Of a stretch of 39,046 nucleotides of DNA, positions 16,403-23,002 are shown piece by piece. Below the pieces are notes generated by a model that did no database searches, was not told the origin of the DNA, and was given only the letters and a program-made list of their open reading frames with translations. Where the stretch lies: NCBI GenBank assembly GCA_034190545.1, contig JAXIOF010000116.1, positions 1 through 39,046 on the forward strand, written 5' to 3'. Within the stretch, counting starts at the first letter, position 1, and every line of letters starts with the position of its first letter. The position numbers and the translations under genes were made by a program. This DNA is from Candidatus Afararchaeum irisae. GTDB taxonomy: Archaea; Halobacteriota; Halobacteria; Halobacteriales; Afararchaeaceae.

Positions 16403-17005
16403 CTATCTCAGCGCAAGGATCGACTCGCCCGCTCTGACTCTGTCACCCTTCTCTACTTCGAGGTCTTCGCGCGAGTAGGCTCCCGGAAAGACGACGTCGA
16501 CGCGTGAACTGAACGCTATCATTCCTATGCATTCGCCCCTTTCTATGGAGTCACCCTCTTCGACGTAGGACGTCACCCGTCTCGCGACTGTGCCCGCTAT
16601 CTGTACCGTCTCTAACTCTCCGTCCGGGGTCTCGAACCGTGTTACCACGCGCTCGTTTCTCTCGCTCGACTTCGAGAAAGCGGGAAGATGACTTCCGTCT
16701 ATATGTGTCTGTGAGACGACCCTTCCGTCGAGAGGAGCTCTGTTGACGTGGACGTTGTGGAGGTTCATGAAGACGCCGACGCGGAGCCTTCCCTCCTCCT
16801 GCCTCACGACTGAGACACGTCCGTCGGCGGGAGAGACGACGCCCTCGTCAGGCACGTCACGGTCGGGGTCTCTGAAGAAGGCGGCGACGAGGAAAGGCAG
16901 GACGACGAGAGACAGGCTTATGAGCGAGTCCCAGAACGGCACCGCGACGAGTGGGAGACAGCCCAGTAGAATCCATCTCAGGGAGCCTTCTGCTAGTCTC
17001 GGCAT
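16403..17005 (-). CDS. psd: Archaetidylserine/phosphatidylserine decarboxylase
   Basis: Membrane-associated pyruvoyl enzyme that makes the ethanolamine head group of archaeal lipids. The 200-aa length fits the short archaeal/proteobacterial-type subfamily. Two hydrophobic segments occupy residues 10-42, then FFRDPDRDVP and SPADGRV (about 58-66), MNLHNVHVNRAP (about 80-91) and the self-processing site near residues 166-172. In the usual form the chain is cut between glycine and serine of an FGS motif; here the sequence is AFSSRVDV, so glycine is replaced by serine. The cleaved serine itself is present. It is read from a start next to the TnpB element. Confidence 0.88.
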   Translation of the reverse strand: MPRLAEGSLRWILLGCLPLVAVPFWDSLISLSLVVLPFLVAAFFRDPDRDVPDEGVVSPADGRVSVVRQEEGRLRVGVFMNLHNVHVNRAPLDGRVVSQTHIDGSHLPAFSKSSERNERVVTRFETPDGELETVQIAGTVARRVTSYVEEGDSIERGECIGMIAFSSRVDVVFPGAYSREDLEVEKGDRVRAGESILALR

Positions 17006-17058
17006 TTAAGCTTGAGACGTCGACTCGACGGTTAAGGATTTCCGTCCACTAGTGTCAA

Positions 17059-17085
17059 CTACCCCACCCTACTTCGCTCGGTCTG
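17059..17085 (-). mobile_element. Probable right end of the TnpB element
   Basis: Read on the minus strand, the sequence downstream of tnpB ends in GAGCGAAGTAGGGTGGGGTA followed by GTTGAC. A related sequence (GCGAGTGAGTAGGGTGGAG) occurs on the same strand at about 18793-18812. This is where the right end, and so the 3' end of a TnpB guide RNA, would be expected; the exact boundary is inferred. Confidence 0.5.
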
Positions 17086-17095
17086 ACGACCACGT

Positions 17096-17116
17096 CTCAA
17101 ACTCTACGAGTTTGAG
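17096..17116. repeat. Mini-hairpin, 9-bp arms, 3-base loop
   Basis: Perfect CTCAAACTC-TAC-GAGTTTGAG in the noncoding segment between the tnpB stop and the probable right end. It would be part of any TnpB guide-RNA scaffold made from this region. Confidence 0.8.
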
Positions 17117-17119
17117 GGC

Positions 17120-17140
17120 TCGGAAATCAGAGATTTCCGA
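17120..17140. repeat. Mini-hairpin containing the tnpB stop codon
   Basis: Perfect TCGGAAATC-AGA-GATTTCCGA. The last residues of TnpB (FGNL) and its stop codon (17127-17129) are encoded inside it. On the minus strand it reads GTTCGGAAATC-NNN-GATTTCCGAG, close to the copies at 18949-18969 and 37805-37823, which share the preceding GTTCG. Confidence 0.8.
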
Positions 17141-18485
17141 ACGCTCGTTGAGAATGGGGCTTGTCCATGTACTCAACCTCTAACCTCTCGGTGGAGGAAC
17201 TATCCTCACTCGGTTTCAGTGTACCGGACTTAAGGGCAAGTTGACACGTTGCCCGTCCGTCGTCTGACTTTTGCACACGACGGACGTGTTGCGAATCGTT
17301 AGATTCGCATACGTCTGCAAAGCTTTGCTTTGTAACATAACGAAGACCGACATTCTTAGAAGCGTTGTAGTCTGCGTCTACCGAATACCCACACTCTCGA
17401 CACTCAAAGTCGTGTTTCGTCCTGCGGTTACTTCGGTCGGTGTGTCCACAGCGAGAACAAGTCTGACTCGTGTACTCTGGATTCACCGACTCGACAGAAA
17501 CGCCGTACTCTTCGGCTTTGTACTCCACGAACGCGACGAACTGATTGAACGCCCACTGTTGGAACTTCGGGGCGTTCGAGATACGCTCACGGATGCCGTC
17601 AAGCTCCTCGAACACGATAGTAGAACAGTCGTGGCGTACAGCCTCTTCCACGACCTTATTAGTCCACTCGTGGAGCCTCTGGCTACTCCACCGGCTGAAA
17701 CGGTCGCCCATACGCTCTATGACCTCGTGAGCGCGACGTGAACCGTTCTGTTGGAGTGACGCACGTCTATCTTCGTACTCGTCGCGTTCGTGGTTGATAT
17801 GGTCGCTTGAACCTACGAACCGTCCCGTAGAGGTGACGGCGAAGCTACCTGTGCTGTTCAGATCTACACCGAGAACCGTTCGCAAATCTTCAATCTGCGA
17901 GCCATCGAAGCTCCCGCTTCGAGACGTTCCGCTCTCGGTTTCTCCTACGTCCTCTTCTTTCACGACTGAGATATGCAGGTAGTAGTCGCCGTCCCTGTGG
18001 TGTAGCGTTGCTTCTTTGCGTTCCCACTCTTCGGAAAGGTACTCTGTCTGAGGGTTGTCACCCGTTTCGTCTATCACGAAGTCGGCTTGTACGCGTCCGT
18101 CTACGGTTGCGAGAGTACAGCCGTCGTCGGTGTACGTAACGGTTCGGTAGTCGTAGGCGACGAACCAACTCTGGAAAGTGGGTTTCGTGGCTTGTTCACC
18201 CTCTTTCCACCGGCTGATTACCTGTTGTAGACTGTCTACGGCGTAGTCACGCGCCTTCTGTATCAGTCCGGTGTTGAGTCCCGTCCTTTCCTTGATGTCG
18301 TCGTAGGTCTGTTCGTGTAGCCACGTCTTGCGGGTGTCTATGTGACCGTCGTCGGTTCGGTTGTTCCACGCGTAGTCTACGGTGTACTGACATGCTTCTC
18401 GGAACGCCCTGAACGTCTCTCGTAGGCGTTCCTCGTCGGAGCCGTCAACGTCAAGCTTGACCTGTACAGTACGCCGTAGCTCCAT
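17127..18485 (-). CDS. tnpB: TnpB, RNA-guided nuclease of an IS1341-type element
   Basis: IS200/IS605-superfamily accessory protein; TnpB proteins are RNA-guided DNA nucleases that keep their element in the population. The 452-aa product has an N-terminal DNA/RNA-binding region, a RuvC-like nuclease with its three acids in GVDLNSTGS, FEELDGI and DADYNASKN, and the zinc finger CSRCGHTD...CRECG between the last two. All catalytic residues are intact. After YNASKNVGLRYV there is an unusual 17-residue segment (TKQSFADVCESNDSQHV) before RRVQKSDDG; its DNA consists of two mini-hairpins, so it looks like an in-frame insertion. No TnpA transposase is in the window, so the element could move only with help in trans. 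Confidence 0.92.
   Translation of the reverse strand: MELRRTVQVKLDVDGSDEERLRETFRAFREACQYTVDYAWNNRTDDGHIDTRKTWLHEQTYDDIKERTGLNTGLIQKARDYAVDSLQQVISRWKEGEQATKPTFQSWFVAYDYRTVTYTDDGCTLATVDGRVQADFVIDETGDNPQTEYLSEEWERKEATLHHRDGDYYLHISVVKEEDVGETESGTSRSGSFDGSQIEDLRTVLGVDLNSTGSFAVTSTGRFVGSSDHINHERDEYEDRRASLQQNGSRRAHEVIERMGDRFSRWSSQRLHEWTNKVVEEAVRHDCSTIVFEELDGIRERISNAPKFQQWAFNQFVAFVEYKAEEYGVSVESVNPEYTSQTCSRCGHTDRSNRRTKHDFECRECGYSVDADYNASKNVGLRYVTKQSFADVCESNDSQHVRRVQKSDDGRATCQLALKSGTLKPSEDSSSTERLEVEYMDKPHSQRAFGNL
17254..17286. repeat. 10-bp inverted repeat inside tnpB
   Basis: CGTCCGTCGT at 17254-17263 and its exact reverse complement at 17277-17286, with a 13-base spacer. It encodes part of the C-terminal tail just downstream of the two in-gene hairpins and may form RNA structure at the 3' end of the tnpB message. 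Confidence 0.6.
17290..17309. repeat. Mini-hairpin inside tnpB, 8-bp arms, 4-base loop
   Basis: TGCGAATC-GTTA-GATTCGCA, perfect arms, within the coding sequence for the unusual segment after the RuvC/zinc-finger region. It is the only clear member with a four-base loop. Confidence 0.75.
17318..17332. repeat. Mini-hairpin inside tnpB, 6-bp arms, 3-base loop
   Basis: CAAAGC-TTT-GCTTTG, eight bases from the preceding hairpin and also within the coding sequence. Together the two account for most of the 51 bases that seem to be inserted. Confidence 0.6.
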
Positions 18486-18519
18486 ATTTATGTATTATAT
18501 CTCTACTTACTTAGCTCTT

Positions 18520-18537
18520 GTGGGGTAATTTACCCAC
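18520..18537. mobile_element. Palindrome near tnpB 5' end, candidate left end
   Basis: GGGTAA-T-TTACCC with further matching GTG/CAC outside one bulged base lies between the tnpB start and the AbrB-like gene. Subterminal palindromes recognised by TnpA lie at the ends of IS200/IS605 elements; position and shape fit a left end, but the cleavage site cannot be assigned. Confidence 0.4.
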
Positions 18538-18560
18538 TCAAAGCACTAAGGCTTAAGTAG

Positions 18561-18581
18561 TGGTGGTCTATATCACCACCA
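18561..18581. promoter_or_regulatory. Palindrome TGGTGGT/ACCACCA overlapping a start codon
   Basis: Seven-base arms with a seven-base spacer (CTATATC). The right arm ends in the A of the ATG of the 47-aa gene. A protein bound here would block that gene and could act on the divergent tnpB promoter. Confidence 0.55.
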
Positions 18582-18724
18582 TGGCAGAAGTCAGAATACA
18601 AAATCCAGACATACACGAAGAGAAGACAGCAGATGGAAAGGGTCGTGTATATTTGGGCAAAGATTATGAGAACAGGAAGGTCAGAATAGTGGTGGAAGTA
18701 GTTGACGACGAACCGGAAGAGTAG
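18581..18724 (+). CDS. 47-aa AbrB-like protein beside tnpB
   Basis: Small acidic protein with a segment TADGKGRVYLGKDYENRKVRIVVEV resembling half of a SpoVT/AbrB swapped-hairpin DNA-binding fold. Similar short genes often accompany haloarchaeal TnpB elements. It is divergent from tnpB, with 95 bases between the starts that hold two palindromes, one covering its own start. An autoregulatory DNA-binding role is an inference. Its codon use is more A-rich than that of the housekeeping genes around it. Confidence 0.7.
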   Translation: MAEVRIQNPDIHEEKTADGKGRVYLGKDYENRKVRIVVEVVDDEPEE

Positions 18725-18741
18725 GAGTTGACGGGCTGTCC

Positions 18742-18758
18742 CAAAATCTCCGATTTTG
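18742..18758. repeat. Mini-hairpin H1
   Basis: CAAAATC-TCC-GATTTTG, 7-bp perfect arms, three-base loop. Confidence 0.8.
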
Positions 18759-18764
18759 TTACCG

Positions 18765-18783
18765 ACAAATTCTTCGAATTTGT
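18765..18783. repeat. Mini-hairpin H2
   Basis: ACAAATTC-TTC-GAATTTGT, 8-bp perfect arms, three-base loop. Same loop and core as the copy at 37782-37798. Confidence 0.8.
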
Positions 18784-18819
18784 GACTGTATCTCCACCCT
18801 ACTCACTCGCTACTCTCAT

Positions 18820-18840
18820 CTGTAAATCTTTGATTTACAG
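18820..18840. repeat. Mini-hairpin H3
   Basis: CTGTAAATC-TTT-GATTTACAG, 9-bp perfect arms, three-base loop. Confidence 0.85.
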
Positions 18841-18846
18841 GGCATG

Positions 18847-18867
18847 ACGAGACGCGAAGCGTCTCGT
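18847..18867. repeat. Mini-hairpin H4
   Basis: ACGAGACGC-GAA-GCGTCTCGT, 9-bp perfect arms, three-base loop. Confidence 0.85.
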
Positions 18868-18873
18868 TGCAAC

Positions 18874-18894
18874 CGAAAACGCGTAGCGTTTTCG
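18874..18894. repeat. Mini-hairpin H5
   Basis: CGAAAACGC-GTA-GCGTTTTCG, 9-bp perfect arms, three-base loop, seven bases from H4. Confidence 0.85.
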
Positions 18895-18901
18895 AGGACA
18901 C

Positions 18902-18918
18902 GCGAATCCAAGATTTGC
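18902..18918. repeat. Mini-hairpin H6, one wobble
   Basis: GCGAATC-CAA-GATTTGC, 7-bp arms in which one pair is G-T. It would still pair as RNA. Confidence 0.65.
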
Positions 18919-18926
18919 TCCCGTCC

Positions 18927-18943
18927 CGAGATCTCCGATCTCG
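18927..18943. repeat. Mini-hairpin H7
   Basis: CGAGATC-TCC-GATCTCG, 7-bp perfect arms, three-base loop; flanking bases CCC and CGGG extend the pairing with a bulge. Confidence 0.8.
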
Positions 18944-18948
18944 CGGGC

Positions 18949-18969
18949 TCGCTAATCGGAGATTAGCGA
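18949..18969. repeat. Mini-hairpin H8
   Basis: TCGCTAATC-GGA-GATTAGCGA, 9-bp perfect arms, three-base loop. Followed by ACGGTTCGTAGAG, comparable to ACGCTCGTTGAG after the hairpin at the tnpB stop. Confidence 0.85.
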
Positions 18970-19038
18970 ACGGTTCGTAGAGGGTGGAGTCTTAGCCCTG
19001 CCAAAAGATAAAATACTCCGACCACGTATACGGATTAG

Positions 19039-19908
19039 ATGATTGAGGCAGACGGGCTCCGGAAGGAGTACGGTGGATTCGTGGCTGTCGACGGTATCTC
19101 GTTCTCGGTCGACGACGGTGAGATATTCGGGATAATAGGACCCAACGGCGCGGGGAAGACTACGACCTTAAAGATGGTCTCGGGTCTCGTCGAACCTACG
19201 GCTGGGAGCGCGAGGGTCGCTGGATACGACTCCGAGTCGCTCGACATGAGGTACCATCTCGGCTACCTCCCCGAGGAGTCGCCGCTCTATGAGGACATGA
19301 CTGCGGTCTCGTACCTCAAGTTCTTCGCCGACCTCTACGACGTTCCGAGCCACGCCGCCGAGGAGAGGATACATGAGACACTCGACCGTCTCGACCTCGA
19401 ACACCGCGACAGGAAGATAGGCGACATGTCTAAGGGTATGAAGAGGAAGGTCGCCATAACACGGTCACTTGTCAATGACCCCGATGTTCTGATATACGAC
19501 GAGCCGGCGAGCGGTCTCGATCCCCTCACGACTAACTACATAATCGAGTTCATGCGTGACCTCCGCGACGAGGGAATGACAATGATCTTCAGCGCGCACA
19601 ACCTCTTCCATGTCGAGGAGATCTGTGACCGAGTCGTAATTCTCAATGAGGGTGATGTAGTCGCACGTGGCACACTCGACGAGATACGTGACGACTACGG
19701 CGGAACCGAGTACCACGTCTACTCGACCGTCGACGTTGAGGGACGCGAGACGGAGACGGAGGACGGCAGGTACAGGATAGTCCTCGACTCGATGGACGGC
19801 GTCGAGGCACTCCGCGACGAGATCCACGCCGAGGGCGGCGAGATAGACGACATACGTACACACGAGCCGAGCCTCGAAGAGATATTCCTCAACGTAGCGA
19901 GGAGGTAA
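19039..19908 (+). CDS. ABC transporter ATP-binding protein (NatA-like)
   Basis: Cytoplasmic ATPase of an ABC-2-type exporter. The 289-aa product has Walker A GPNGAGKTT (residues 34-42), the Q-loop region LPEESPLYEDMT, the signature MSKGMKRK (about 130-137, lysine replacing the first glycine of the usual SGG), Walker B VLIYDEP (about 149-155) and an H-loop in FSAHNLF. A C-terminal extension of about 80 residues follows, as in sodium/drug-exporter ATPases. A TATA-like box (about 19006-19017) 22-33 bases upstream suggests a leaderless operon start. The two permease genes follow immediately. Confidence 0.93.
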   Translation: MIEADGLRKEYGGFVAVDGISFSVDDGEIFGIIGPNGAGKTTTLKMVSGLVEPTAGSARVAGYDSESLDMRYHLGYLPEESPLYEDMTAVSYLKFFADLYDVPSHAAEERIHETLDRLDLEHRDRKIGDMSKGMKRKVAITRSLVNDPDVLIYDEPASGLDPLTTNYIIEFMRDLRDEGMTMIFSAHNLFHVEEICDRVVILNEGDVVARGTLDEIRDDYGGTEYHVYSTVDVEGRETETEDGRYRIVLDSMDGVEALRDEIHAEGGEIDDIRTHEPSLEEIFLNVARR

Positions 19909-19909
19909 T

Positions 19910-21709
19910 GTGAGGCTCTCGAAGATACTCCGTATATCCAAGTGGGAGGTCACGAAGTCGACGGGCGACATCGACAGACGCACCGGTGTTCTCGTCCTAC
20001 TCGGTGTCTTAGCCGTCGGGGCTCTCGTCCTCGGATACGTCCAGGCGGGAGCCGTCCTCGATCAGGGGATATACCGTGTCGGAGTCTCGGAGGACTCCGA
20101 GTACTACGAAGCCGTCGAACTCTCCGACCGTCTCGTGGCGAGAGAGCCGAGTATCAAGAAGGTCAGAAACGGTGATCTCGACGTCTCTATAGACCAAAAC
20201 GGCGACATCCGTTACCACGACTCGAAGAAGGGGAAGGCTGCGGTATCGGAGCTCAGGAGCGCGGTACAGAACTACAACCGCTTACTCATGTCGAGGGAGG
20301 CAGACGAGGGGAGGGGAGTAGCCGCTTTTCCCGTGAGGGTGAACCTCCTCTACGTCAACCAGAATATCACAGTCGGAGGGGGTGACACAGGAGACGGAGC
20401 CGGTGGTGGTGGCGGGGGAGCAACCGGCGGAGGAACGGGTGGTGGAACAGGTGGTACAGGCAGTGACACGGGTCAGACCCCTGTGCCATCCGTCTCGGGA
20501 GGCGGCGGATCGAACATATTCGACTCGAACGAAGGAGCCACGACGCCCTCGGGAATATCGCCTCCGTTCCCGTTCGAGTCACTCATACTCGCGTTCGCCT
20601 TCATAGTCCCGATGAACTTCATCATACAAGCTTACGCGAGTAGCATGATAGACGAGAGGATAAACAGACGTGGTGAGCTACTCCTGATCTCCCCCGTCAC
20701 GAGGTTCGACGTGATAGCGGGGAAGACTCTTCCCTACTTCGTCGGCATGCTCGGAGTTGCCTCGCTCACTGCGGGAGGTATAGGCTATATTGCGGGCGAA
20801 CTATCGGCTCGGTCGGTGGCTGTGATGGTCTCAGCCGTCGTTCCCGTTATGCTCGCCTTCCTCTCGACTTCGTTCGTAGGAGCGATGTTCTCCCGGTCGT
20901 TCAAGGAGCTCACCTTCGTGACAGTCTCCATAAGTGTCTTCCTCACCGCATACGTCTTCATACCCGCTATATTCACCGACGTCCATCCCATCGCCGTGAT
21001 ATCGCCCATAACACTCGTCGTAAATGTCTTAGAGGGTAGCTCGGTCGCTGTCTCCGACTACGTCTTCTCGACAGTTCCGCTCTACCTCACCTCGGGAGTC
21101 CTCTTCGCACTCGGAGGTGGGGTCTACCGCGAGGAGGATATGTTCACTCAGCGTCCCGTGCCTCTCAAGGCACTCGACTCGGTGGCGAGCCTCATCTACC
21201 GACGTCTCAGCGTCTTCAAGCTGAGTATACTCCTCATACCCTTCGTCTTCGGAGCCGAGCTACTCGGAATTGCTACGCTCTTCGCGCTCCCCGTCGGTGT
21301 CTCCGTTCCCGCACTCATGGTTATGATAGCCGTGATCGAGGAGGTCGCAAAGAGCGTCCATATCTACGCGGGCTTTGAGAAGTCCTACTTCGAGAGAACG
21401 CGGCGCGAGGCGGTCGTACTCGGAAGTCTGAGCGGCTTCGGCTTCTTCGTCGGCGAGAAGATAACTCTCATCACTCAGCTTGTCGGACTTCCGAACCTCG
21501 AACTCGGACGTGCAGCCTTCGGAGGACATCCCGGGCTTCCGACCGCACTCGGTCTACTCCTCGCGCCGCTCGTCCTCCACGTCGTAACTGCGTCAGTCTC
21601 GTCGCTCGGTGCGTCGCGCGGAAAGAGAGGATACGCGATAGGTCTCGCGGGAGCCGTCGTGATACACGCAGTCTACAACATAACGGTGGTGACTACACTT
21701 GGGATTTAA
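19910..21709 (+). CDS. ABC-2 permease fused to PrsW-like membrane protease domain
   Basis: Starts with GTG overlapping the GGAGGTAATGTG end of the ATPase gene. The 599-aa product has one N-terminal membrane segment (about residues 27-46), a large outside domain with a remarkable glycine/threonine linker (about 157-190), five or six membrane segments of ABC-2 type (about 225-405), and a C-terminal membrane domain (about 430-599) with EEVAK (about 477-481), FFVGEK (about 507-512), a later LHVV and HAVYN near the end. These match the pattern of PrsW/CPBP-like intramembrane proteases (EExxK plus later E/H residues). Substrate and cleavage target are unknown. Confidence 0.82.
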   Translation: MRLSKILRISKWEVTKSTGDIDRRTGVLVLLGVLAVGALVLGYVQAGAVLDQGIYRVGVSEDSEYYEAVELSDRLVAREPSIKKVRNGDLDVSIDQNGDIRYHDSKKGKAAVSELRSAVQNYNRLLMSREADEGRGVAAFPVRVNLLYVNQNITVGGGDTGDGAGGGGGGATGGGTGGGTGGTGSDTGQTPVPSVSGGGGSNIFDSNEGATTPSGISPPFPFESLILAFAFIVPMNFIIQAYASSMIDERINRRGELLLISPVTRFDVIAGKTLPYFVGMLGVASLTAGGIGYIAGELSARSVAVMVSAVVPVMLAFLSTSFVGAMFSRSFKELTFVTVSISVFLTAYVFIPAIFTDVHPIAVISPITLVVNVLEGSSVAVSDYVFSTVPLYLTSGVLFALGGGVYREEDMFTQRPVPLKALDSVASLIYRRLSVFKLSILLIPFVFGAELLGIATLFALPVGVSVPALMVMIAVIEEVAKSVHIYAGFEKSYFERTRREAVVLGSLSGFGFFVGEKITLITQLVGLPNLELGRAAFGGHPGLPTALGLLLAPLVLHVVTASVSSLGASRGKRGYAIGLAGAVVIHAVYNITVVTTLGI

Positions 21710-22769
21710 ACAGGTACTCACGGTAGCTAGACGTGAACTCTCGTCGCTGAGGAGCGAGAAGACAGTCGTCCTCGCCCTCATGATACAGCTCTTCATAGCC
21801 GCTTTCTCGTCTTTCCTCGTCGTGGGTCTCGTCTCGATGTATAGCCCCGACGCCGTCGGGGACAGCGGCTTCACGGTCGACTTCGGGGTCACGGGTGACG
21901 CTGCCGACGACGTAGCGCGTGCGATAGACGACGAGGACGGCTGGAGGGTCTCGGAGTACGAAAGCTACGAGGCGGCTATGTCGGAGTTCAGCCGGGGTGG
22001 TCTCGACGTAGTCCTCGACACCTCACGTCTCGAAAACGGACGTATCGAAATCACGGCTGTCGTCCCCGACTCCAGCATACGTACGACCCTCATCGTCGTA
22101 CAGGCGAAACAGGCTCTCCAGACCGTCGAGAGGAGCCAGAGAGCCGAGATGAGTTCGACCCTCGAACGTCAGCCGGTTCCCCTTCCTGAGAAGGTCGGAT
22201 CGAGCCCCTACTTCGGCTTCACCTACACGGTTCTCATACCACTCCTGATGTTCCTCCCAGTCTTCATAAGCGGGAGCATCTCGTCCGACTCGATCACTGA
22301 GGAGTTCGAGAGGGGAACATTCGATCTCCTTAGGACGGCTCCGATCTCCGAGAACGAGATAATCGACGGCAAGATGGCGGCTATGGCTGTCCTCTCGCCC
22401 GTACAGGCGGCGGTCTGGCTCGGACTCCTACGTTTCAACGGCACTACCGTCGTGCGTCCCTTCCTACTCGTCACCGTCGTCGCCGCATTCTCCGTGATAA
22501 CCGTGACCGCGGGCTCAACCGTCGCACTCCGGTTTAGAGACAGGAAGAAGGCACAGTTCATCTACTCCGTGAGTCTCATGCTGATATTCGGCGCGCTCCA
22601 TCTTGACCTCGGCGTCATACCCGAGTCACCCACCAACACCGTCGCGAAGCTAGCTATGGGTAGCTCGACACCCGAGACGTATCTCATGGTCGCCGTCTAC
22701 GCCGTTCTCGCAGTAGTGGGCTATCTCGCCGTCAGACGCGGTCTCGTCCCCTCGGTATCCGAGTCTTAA
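21699..22769 (+). CDS. ABC-2 type permease
   Basis: Second permease of the exporter. The 356-aa product has an N-terminal membrane anchor (about residues 23-46), an extracellular domain of about 120 residues and five membrane segments in the C-terminal half; the region SITEEFERGTFDLLRTAPISENEIIDGK is the typical ABC-2 coupling segment. I use TTG at 21699, overlapping the preceding gene by 11 bases, because the protein needs residues just downstream of it and no ATG or GTG is better placed. Translational coupling is likely. Confidence 0.85.
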   Translation: MGFKQVLTVARRELSSLRSEKTVVLALMIQLFIAAFSSFLVVGLVSMYSPDAVGDSGFTVDFGVTGDAADDVARAIDDEDGWRVSEYESYEAAMSEFSRGGLDVVLDTSRLENGRIEITAVVPDSSIRTTLIVVQAKQALQTVERSQRAEMSSTLERQPVPLPEKVGSSPYFGFTYTVLIPLLMFLPVFISGSISSDSITEEFERGTFDLLRTAPISENEIIDGKMAAMAVLSPVQAAVWLGLLRFNGTTVVRPFLLVTVVAAFSVITVTAGSTVALRFRDRKKAQFIYSVSLMLIFGALHLDLGVIPESPTNTVAKLAMGSSTPETYLMVAVYAVLAVVGYLAVRRGLVPSVSES

Positions 22770-22772
22770 CAA

Positions 22773-22790
22773 CGAATAGATACTTATTCG
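22773..22790. promoter_or_regulatory. Inverted repeat in promoter of zinc-ribbon gene
   Basis: CGAATA and TATTCG with a six-base spacer, 21-38 bases before the ATG at 22811; the AT-rich centre coincides with the expected TATA position, so it may be promoter or operator. Confidence 0.4.
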
Positions 22791-22810
22791 ATGAGGACAA
22801 CCTACGGAGT

Positions 22811-22990
22811 ATGCAGGAAACCTGGGTAAACGTCGAATGTAACAGCTGTGGAGAGACTTGGGAGGTAAAGGTCTCACAACTTCCCTCAGAAAACGGTGAC
22901 TTCAGATGTAAGGAGTGTGGCAACGAGGCTCCCGTCAAGGAGTTCCTCAAGACGGAGAAGGATCTCGAAGTCTACGACGAACTCAAGTAG
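22811..22990 (+). CDS. Small zinc-ribbon protein
   Basis: A 59-aa protein with two CxxC pairs, VECNSCGE (about residues 8-15) and FRCKECGNE (about 31-39), then a charged helix (KEFLKTEKDLEVYDEL). It looks like one of the small zinc-finger protein families common in Halobacteria; the molecular role is unknown. It follows the exporter operon but has its own promoter-like sequence 20-40 bases upstream. Confidence 0.8.
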   Translation: MQETWVNVECNSCGETWEVKVSQLPSENGDFRCKECGNEAPVKEFLKTEKDLEVYDELK

Positions 22991-23002
22991 TACCGACTCA
23001 TA

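Larger units (their letters stand above)
18725..19038. other. Non-coding hairpin array between AbrB-like gene and ABC operon
   Basis: No gene is convincing here. The stretch contains eight mini-hairpins (18742-18969), a copy of the element right-end motif on the minus strand (about 18793-18812), a 9-bp inverted repeat CTCCACCCT/AGGGTGGAG (18792-18800 and 18981-18989) enclosing six of the hairpins, and the TATA-like promoter of the ABC operon (about 19006-19017). I read it as the 3' remnant of a second, otherwise lost TnpB-type element. Confidence 0.65.

Noticed and set aside
18742-18969. CRISPR array
   Set aside because: The hairpins have different sequences, irregular short spacing and no constant repeat; no cas genes are near.
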